DNA of 64,000 nt from assembly GCA_018389105.1 (NCBI GenBank), contig JACATO010002451.1, positions 3,426,501 to 3,490,500 on the forward strand. Reading direction: 5' to 3'. The translations under genes and the position numbers were made by a program. The stretch comes from Nautilus pompilius (Eukaryota; Mollusca; Cephalopoda; Nautilida; Nautilidae). Of this stretch, positions 59,301 to 64,000 are shown one piece after another. Each line of letters opens with the position of its first letter. Positions within the stretch are counted from its first letter, which is position 1. Below the pieces are notes generated by a model. It did no database searches. It saw only the letters and a list, made by a program, of their open reading frames with translations, and was not told where the DNA came from.

Positions 59301-59775
59301 GGAGGAGTGTCCTGGTTTTCACTCGCTCAGAATATTTGAAAAAAGCAGAGTGAAATAACGAAATTCTTGCATTTTAGGCCATGGAACAACTGTATCTCAA
59401 AGTGTGAGGGTGGAGAGGTTGGGGCTGTGCATGCTAAAGGAGGATGTGGATTATGCCATGGAAAATAGGGTTTATATTCATAGCAGCAGCACTCAAAAGA
59501 TTAAATGTTGCAAGCAGATGGTCATGATGCTGGCCTGCTTTGCAGTTCTTAGTTTGGGAATTGTTGCTTTTGTTTAGTTTCCTTTATTTTCTCTTTAACT
59601 TAATTTCTTTGTTTTGTTTGGTTAAATTAAGTTTTTTCACAAATGAAAAAAAATGAACTGTTTGTTTATTTTTAAGATAAAATTTGTGTGTGGGCCAAAA
59701 GATCAGGTGTTGAAGATTACAGAAGAAATCCGATGTTACTATGTGATCTTGTTTGAAACTCCTGCTGCCTGCTAG
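47007..59775 (+). CDS. Glucosidase 2 subunit beta-like protein, membrane-anchored, MRH domain (6 coding exons, 333 aa)
   Basis: Joined CDS: 47046-47321, 51478-51569, 53238-53377, 54770-54924, 57716-57955, 59677-59775 (1002 nt, in frame, TAG stop). Seen: a basic N-terminus and about 20 hydrophobic residues (about 15-34), read as a type II signal-anchor. Two Asp/Cys-rich LDLRa-like repeats follow ([19 protein letters not shown], 101-119; [15 protein letters not shown], 143-157), as at the start of glucosidase II beta. The C-terminal MRH domain (about 222-333) has CPFKAIRQ (Gln256), Trp272, Arg298, Glu317, Tyr323 and ends ETPAAC. The Gln/Arg/Glu/Tyr set matches the mannose-contact residues of MRH lectins. 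Known: PRKCSH (528 aa in human) is the ER lectin partner of the glucosidase II catalytic subunit. This protein lacks the acidic coiled middle and the C-terminal HDEL, so it is a short, likely membrane-bound relative; partner and compartment (ER or Golgi) are inference. Confidence 0.88.
47019..47161 (+). promoter_or_regulatory. Upstream ORFs overlapping the glucosidase-like start codon
   Basis: A 5-codon uORF (47019-47036) is followed at once by ATGATG (47036, 47039). This opens a 41-codon out-of-frame ORF that overlaps the main start at 47046 and ends at 47161. If these bases are in the mRNA, ribosomes must skip three upstream ATGs or reinitiate, which usually lowers output. Confidence 0.5.
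47615..47630. promoter_or_regulatory. RFX X-box-like palindrome GGTTTCCATGGTAACC
   Basis: Near-perfect inverted repeat matching the RFX X-box consensus (GTTGCCATGGCAAC type), about 290 bp into the first intron after the start-codon exon. Function is inference from the motif alone. Confidence 0.35.
49380..50190 (+). mobile_element. Tc1/mariner-like transposase remnant
   Basis: Frames give [20 protein letters not shown] near 49690 (matches .SDES.F..F), then [20 protein letters not shown] (matches ..TVKHGG.SVMVWG.I) and [11 protein letters not shown] near 49970 (matches FQ.D.A.CH.A in a shifted frame). Several stops and shifts. Closest to the Tc1 type with VMVWAAIS motifs; inactive. Confidence 0.6.
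51478..51569 (+). CDS. Glucosidase 2 beta-like exon B: first LDLRa-like repeat
   Basis: Acceptor TTTGCAG, donor GTATGT. Encodes [20 protein letters not shown] and on to CHNS; the [17 protein letters not shown] block is near-identical to the GLU2B signature and its Asp/Cys pattern suggests Ca2+ binding. Confidence 0.92.
51570..53237 (+). other. Glucosidase 2 beta-like intron B
   Basis: AT-rich intron with a (TTAA)n-like run at 52600-52619. No gene or element recognised. Confidence 0.6.
53238..53377 (+). CDS. Glucosidase 2 beta-like exon C: second LDLRa-like repeat
   Basis: Acceptor TTCTCAG, donor GTAAGC. Encodes FYCKYQFKM.. and [15 protein letters not shown], the second GLU2B repeat. The Cys-containing segment usual after it (VCENTC) continues in the next exon as APCQNKC. 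Confidence 0.92.
53827..54352 (+). mobile_element. hAT-like MITE, copy 1
   Basis: Shares several blocks, in the same order and direction, with 59195-59566: TTTTGTGTCTTCCAACTTCC, AGAATATTTCGAAAAAAATA, TGCATTTTAGGCCATGGA, and the right end GGCCAGCTTTATGACCCCAT, TTGAGAATTGCTG. The right end, inverted, reads CAGCAATTCTCAAATGGGGTC, a typical hAT-type terminus. Flanks GCTTAAGT and ATTTAAGT agree at 6 of 8, fitting an aged 8-bp target duplication. Contains a (TG)n run at 54255-54274. Confidence 0.55.
54770..54924 (+). CDS. Glucosidase 2 beta-like exon D: Cys pair and basic linker
   Basis: Acceptor TTGCTACAG. Encodes [17 protein letters not shown] and a basic, helical linker ([13 protein letters not shown]). 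The donor is ambiguous: GTGCGT after 54924 (chosen) or GTTAAA after 54909. Both keep phase 0 and differ by five residues (VKNKE). This exon replaces the long acidic region of classical PRKCSH. Confidence 0.78.
54925..57715 (+). other. Glucosidase 2 beta-like intron D
   Basis: AT-rich intron carrying an antisense Tc1 remnant (55640-56490). Nothing else recognised. Confidence 0.6.
55640..56490 (-). mobile_element. Tc1-like transposase remnant, antisense
   Basis: Minus-strand order: [16 protein letters not shown], then [20 protein letters not shown] (HTH region); [20 protein letters not shown] (matches TVRRRL...G......KKP); [18 protein letters not shown]; a DESS.Y block ([10 protein letters not shown]); [20 protein letters not shown] near 55800 (matches WPGNSPDLNPIENLWAV, with Asp to Asn). 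Frames are broken but collinear over the whole transposase, so this is the most complete Tc1 copy in the window. Confidence 0.8.
57716..57955 (+). CDS. Glucosidase 2 beta-like exon E: MRH domain, first part
   Basis: Acceptor ATTTCAG, donor GTAAGT. Residues 222-301: [18 protein letters not shown], Tyr/Cys motif [13 protein letters not shown] with Gln256, a loop with Trp272 ([12 protein letters not shown]) and GQERQTK with Arg298. Cys236 and Cys249 fit the first MRH disulfide. Confidence 0.92.
57956..59676 (+). other. Glucosidase 2 beta-like intron E
   Basis: AT-rich intron holding the second hAT-like MITE copy (59195-59566). Nothing else recognised. Confidence 0.6.
59195..59566 (+). mobile_element. 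hAT-like MITE, copy 2 (about 372 bp)
   Basis: Starts CAGCAGCTCTCAGTTTTTTT and ends GTTTGGGAATTGTTG, imperfect inverted termini of hAT type. Shares internal blocks with copy 1 at 53.8-54.35 kb, for example TGCATTTTAGGCCATGGA. Flanking octamers CTTTAATA and CTTTTGTT agree at 5 of 8. No transposase coding. Confidence 0.55.
59677..59775 (+). CDS. Glucosidase 2 beta-like exon F: MRH domain end and stop
   Basis: Acceptor TTTTAAG. Encodes [20 protein letters not shown], then [12 protein letters not shown] and TAG at 59773-59775. Glu317 and Tyr323 keep the six-residue spacing of MRH lectins, and the final Cys pairs with Cys306 or Cys321 by family pattern. The protein ends at this Cys, with no HDEL/KDEL-type tail. 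Confidence 0.92.
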   Translation: MKFVCGPKDQVLKITEEIRCYYVILFETPAAC

Positions 59776-59946
59776 TGCTGATAGAAGGGGAGAAATGCTA
59801 ATTCTTTTGGTGGATTTGAGCTTCTTGTTGAAAAAGATGATGTATATATATTCCAGAGAAGTGTTTATATTATTTAATTGATGGATTATTTTTTAAAAAA
59901 AATAATTTGTAACATTTTAAACACAGATATTGACATTGTAGAAAGG

Positions 59947-59952
59947 AATAAA
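59947..59952 (+). promoter_or_regulatory. Candidate polyadenylation signal (AATAAA), proximal
   Basis: First AATAAA after the stop codon (about 170 nt). Alternative hexamers lie at 60555-60560 and 61289-61294, so alternative 3' ends are possible. Confidence 0.4.
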
Positions 59953-62900
59953 AGATGAGTAAATAAGTATTAAAATATTTCTATTTTTGTTTTGTATTAA
60001 TAGATAAAGAAATACTAAATTTTGTTACAATTATTGTTTGTAATTTTTGTGGTTAGGCAAAGCCACACATTCCTTTATTTCATTAATTACATTTATTATT
60101 AATATTGCTGTTGTTGTTGTGCACTTTTCATCACCACCCCCCCAAAAAAGTTCACATTAGAAGAGAAAAGACCAAATATGTTGCTTCATATTGGAACAAA
60201 ATTATTTTCTTTCCTGAGTCTTAGCAAATGCTGAGTCAGTAAGTTTTAAACAATGCACAAACTGGTGGCATAATGTTTATTTCAGAAATAGTTTTCAGAA
60301 GAGAATAATCTGCATATTAATGTGTTTTGACAATTTTGCATTTACACCTGGTAGGCAACTTGAGACAAATGATTACCATTTTTTATTGTTAATTTTCTCA
60401 TGTATAGTTTTTTTTCTTTACCCTTCTAGTCGACCTCTTGTTGGGTTGGTATGTAACAGAACTCATCTCATGTAGAAAAGAGCTCATGTCTCCAAAGAAC
60501 TAAGTTTAGATCGACAGAGGGACATCATATGCTAAGGACACTCAGATGAAACCCAATAAAATGCCATCAAGATGATGCTGTTTCAGTTGGATTTCATTTG
60601 AACATCCTCAGTAATTTTTAGAAATGGCTAAGCTTTAGCATGCAATAATTCAAACCCTGTCAATGTTTGGTTGATGACTGTTTTTTTTTCTATTCTGAAT
60701 CTTAATCTTCACATGTAACACTGAAAGTCTGATTACTTGACTTCATCTCTTAGGCTCTGTACAAATCTGTTAATTTCAATTGTGCACAACTTGGAAAATG
60801 AATTGCTAAATTAATTAAATATTGTGAAGTTAAACATTTTTTCTTTAAAACCTTGTTTTTAGAAAAACCACCATCATTATAGCAAATGAGGTTTTTTTTG
60901 TATTTTTCTATAGAATTGTACGGTTCTAATAATATGTGCAACCACCCACCCCTTTTACTTTTACCAGAAGATACTGATTGTTACAGTTAGCCCTTTACTA
61001 TTTTTTTCCCTTTTTCGTTATCATTTATCTTAAGCCATAGTACTATATTTGTTTAGCCTTGGTTTTCTCTTTGTAGACATAAATGTGGCTGGCTGATTTG
61101 CGTAGATGGGATAGATAGATAAAGCTACATTATTTAACTTACAATATTCTTTTTTCTTTATAGAAAATGTTAGTATTGTGGTTACTAATTACGCTCTTAC
61201 ATGATTCTTTTTACAGCCTTTTTGTATGTGTACATAATTAGACATGTATTTTTTCTTGAAAAATGTCTTTTGGAAATGGTGTTGGTAAAATAAAAGCTTT
61301 TATCCTTTTTGTGTTTGCTGAAGAGAAATGATTACTCTACTTGGAGCATAAGCCCATAAGATGCTGTATAATATTCCAGAAAGAACAAGAAACCTTTGGT
61401 GGCAATGTCTTTTAATCTTATTACTGAATACGATTATATATACTGTATATTGGAAGTTAGTGCTCACTTAACCTTTTGCCACCTGAAATAGAAGATCTAA
61501 GTGCATCTTCTTGAATATTTAAGGTGAGAAAGTTCCCCTGTTCTTAAAAACTAAGAGAAGAGTTATCTATATGAATGTGTTTTCCATTTTTTTCTCTCAA
61601 ATATTGTATAATATGTGTATTAGAATATTAGATTCTATATAAAACTTTTCTCATTTTAAACATTTAACTACTTTTTTCCAAAATCACCATATATGGAATA
61701 AGCATTTCTATTTGCCTAAACATCAATTTTAGAGTCAGATGAACATTCGTTGTGCTTTTTGTACACGCTAACTACTAAATGCAACTGTAAAGCGCATAGC
61801 TGTTTTTATAAACGATGACATGATGGTTTTTGCCATGATAGTGTTTCATAATGGCTTACTGCCTGTTTTTTTTAACTAGATTAGGAATTATAGCTAACAA
61901 GCATAACAATTTTATATTACCAGAATTGGGTGCAGTTTGCTATTATAAAGTATGTATATTACCCTTTAACAACAACAACTTGAAGGAAAGCCTGATTTTT
62001 GCCATGTTCAGTCTGCAGCTGGTTGGTAACACTTGTATTCATAGATTGTTTTCTTAGAATTCCATGGATTAGTTCCAAGTAGAGTGCATTGACATCATTC
62101 TCATTCAGGTGGTTAAATAGAAGTTTTAGTGGGTTTTTTAAAAAAAAAAAAACATTCCATAAACCTGTGATGCAGTAATTTTTTTTAAAAAATAAATAAA
62201 TAAAAAGAAACTGATTTGTTATTTTATTCTTAATCTTTGTTTTTCTCTTAACCAATAATCATTTTAAAAAGGGTTATAATTGTTATACATGTGGTTTCCT
62301 GGCTGAAAATGTCATCATTGAAAGATCCTACCAGAATTATTCTTATTAAAATGGGTAGAAGCTTACGGAGAATGTTGGTGCAGGAGAGAGAAATTATGCC
62401 GTTATCTATGAATCAAATGTAGTCTGGATATAATAGGGACCAAAGCACCCTACATTCTTCACTAACCCATCATTTAGGGTCTTGCTTAGTACCAACTGTC
62501 TGTTATTTTCTTCAGCTATTGGTTTACTTGAGAGTTAAAGCTCCCCAATTTGAAGGTTTAACAGAGATGCTTAGCATGGTGCTAGGATGATAGATGGTTG
62601 AAATAGATGTCATGGTGATTTAATCAAAGACCTTTGTTTGTGTTGACTGACCAAAATGGCAGGGATTGGTATGGGAAGATGACTGCTGAACAAGTGCTTT
62701 GTTTCGTTATTACCATTCATTCTCTGACATAAAAGATTTTGTCTTTTAGTTTTTAAAATCTTTCTGTTTTGCAATTCTGCCAATTTGTGCCAGAAGATAG
62801 AAAAAGGTGTACTATAAATGCAATTAGAAACAGATTGCATGTGCAGCTGATGTTGTAACTATGTTCCAATGTCAGTGAGGACAGACACCATTTTATAATC

Positions 62901-63400
62901 TTTGGAAGTTGGACGTATTTCTAGTTAATAATAACAGGTCACACATATCTCTTTTTGTAATTAATTCTATGGCAATGTGAACTTTCACTTCATGCAATTA
63001 AAACTCAATACTGCACATGCCAGACTATTTGATTTTTCTATTATCCTTAAAATATATATATAATTGAAGACTAATTTAAATGTTATTTGGTTGGTTTTTA
63101 TTGACAGATAAAAATTAAAAGCTTTAAATGTATCTAGAAAAAGAATTTTTAATGCTTTTTAGTTAGTATTAACACCTCCGTGGTGTATGTTTACATTCAA
63201 ATTAATCACTTTCTGCATATTAATATAAATATTGAAATATATGTAAATTATTGCAAGACCATTTAATCTCTGTTGACCCACTCAAGATTGCATGTAGGTT
63301 TTCAGATCTCTAAGTGCAGAATTTGACTACTTACTCAAACTGTGTGGCAAGTACTGTTGCACAGGACCCAGGCTGCTGACATTTTGTAATGATTTTAGTA
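59953..63400. other. 3' flank of the glucosidase-like gene
   Basis: AT-rich 3'UTR or intergenic DNA. Short open frames (61851-62057 plus, 61959-62255 minus, 62610-62840 minus) have no recognisable motif. No RNA gene seen. Confidence 0.5.
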
Positions 63401-63409
63401 GTTGCTTTC

Positions 63410-64000
63410 CTGGATACATCTATGCATGCCACAAATCCTACAAAGCCTTGGAGATTGAGGAACTCTTCATTAAAATATCTGATCACTAATAATTCTTCTA
63501 CACTCCACTGTCCGTTGCTTCATCAGCCTTGACTGAAAAGAATCCTGAAGCATTGATGTCTTGAGCATACTGATTATAGATAAAGTATACAGGACAGTTC
63601 ATTCTGAATAGATTGCTATTGATACAGCATGTTTCTTGATGCATTCTCCTTGTGCTCTTCCAAAATTGTATCACTTGCATCAATGCTGAGGTCTAATAGT
63701 TTCTGAAAATTTCCAGGGTTGCTGTCACCTTTAAGATGCTAACTGTTATCTTTTTTTTTTCTTCACACACAATTTTAAAATTGTTGTTTGTTTGGCACTG
63801 TTCTTCATTCCTCTTTTACTGTTGCTCAATCTAGTTAATGTTGCACTAAGATGGCCTTGTTTTCCATAGAGTTTCTAAATTTACTTGCCGTGTGTAGCTG
63901 CTTTGTGAATGCCAGAGTTAGATTTGTGCTCCTTGAACTTTTATGAAGAGGTCCATATGTCTGTGGGCTTGTTTGGGAATCTCTTCAATTTTTGTCCATT
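63410..64000 (-). mobile_element. hAT-type transposase (DUF4371/ZMYM-like) remnant, runs off the right edge
   Basis: Minus-strand frames from the edge inward: FKEHKSNSGIHKAATHGK (zinc-finger/TTF-like N-terminus), then NPGNFQKLLDLSIDASDTIL, EEHKENASRNMLYQ, QDINASGFFSVKADEATDSG near 63510 (matches the ...SGFFSVLADETTD block), then EELLVIRYFNEEFLNLQGFV. This is the order of hAT elements with a DUF4371 domain. The frame shifts several times; the C-terminal dimerisation region is not seen toward 63.2 kb. Confidence 0.68.

Noticed and set aside
1..64000. CRISPR arrays, rRNA, prokaryotic operons or viral genomes
   Set aside because: No regularly spaced repeats, no rRNA blocks, and gene structure is spliced and animal-like throughout.

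Overview
The window is animal nuclear DNA. It is AT-rich, with long introns, GT-AG splice sites, decayed transposons of many classes and one CpG-rich promoter island. The two host genes are animal families. The transposon mix (Tigger/pogo, Tc1/mariner, FLYWCH-MULE, Penelope-like, CR1-like LINE, hAT) points to an invertebrate, perhaps an arthropod such as a chelicerate; that placement is inference and weak.

Minus strand, about 3.7-40.2 kb: an RNF19-type (dorfin family) RBR E3 ubiquitin ligase. Eight coding exons join in frame to a 599-residue protein with RING1, IBR, RING2 with its catalytic cysteine, and two hydrophobic membrane segments. The CDS starts at 21765 and stops at 3872. The start codon follows a short, almost pure poly(A) leader. 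An 18-kb 5'UTR intron then leads to a probable non-coding first exon in the CpG island at 39.6-40.2 kb. The introns hold a Tigger1-like element, a Penelope-like element, a Jerky-like pogo element, a Tc1 element, an unnamed repetitive coding family and a FLYWCH/MULE transposase. All are broken, and all read antisense to RNF19.

Plus strand, 47.0-59.8 kb (mRNA probably longer at both ends): a glucosidase II beta-like gene. Six coding exons give 333 residues: an N-terminal hydrophobic signal-anchor, two LDLRa-like Asp/Cys-rich repeats, and a C-terminal MRH (mannose 6-phosphate receptor homology) domain with all four sugar-contact residues. It lacks the acidic middle and the HDEL tail of classical PRKCSH. 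It lies head to head with RNF19, so the 39.6-47 kb interval holds both promoters, plus a CR1-like LINE fragment and a perfect 84-bp tandem duplication.

The flanks hold a Tc1 remnant (2.6-3.5 kb) and a hAT-type transposase remnant running off the right edge. No rRNA, CRISPR or intact tRNA gene was seen. The two genes belong to different pathways (membrane-linked ubiquitination and N-glycan recognition); nothing in the sequence ties their functions together beyond the shared upstream region.
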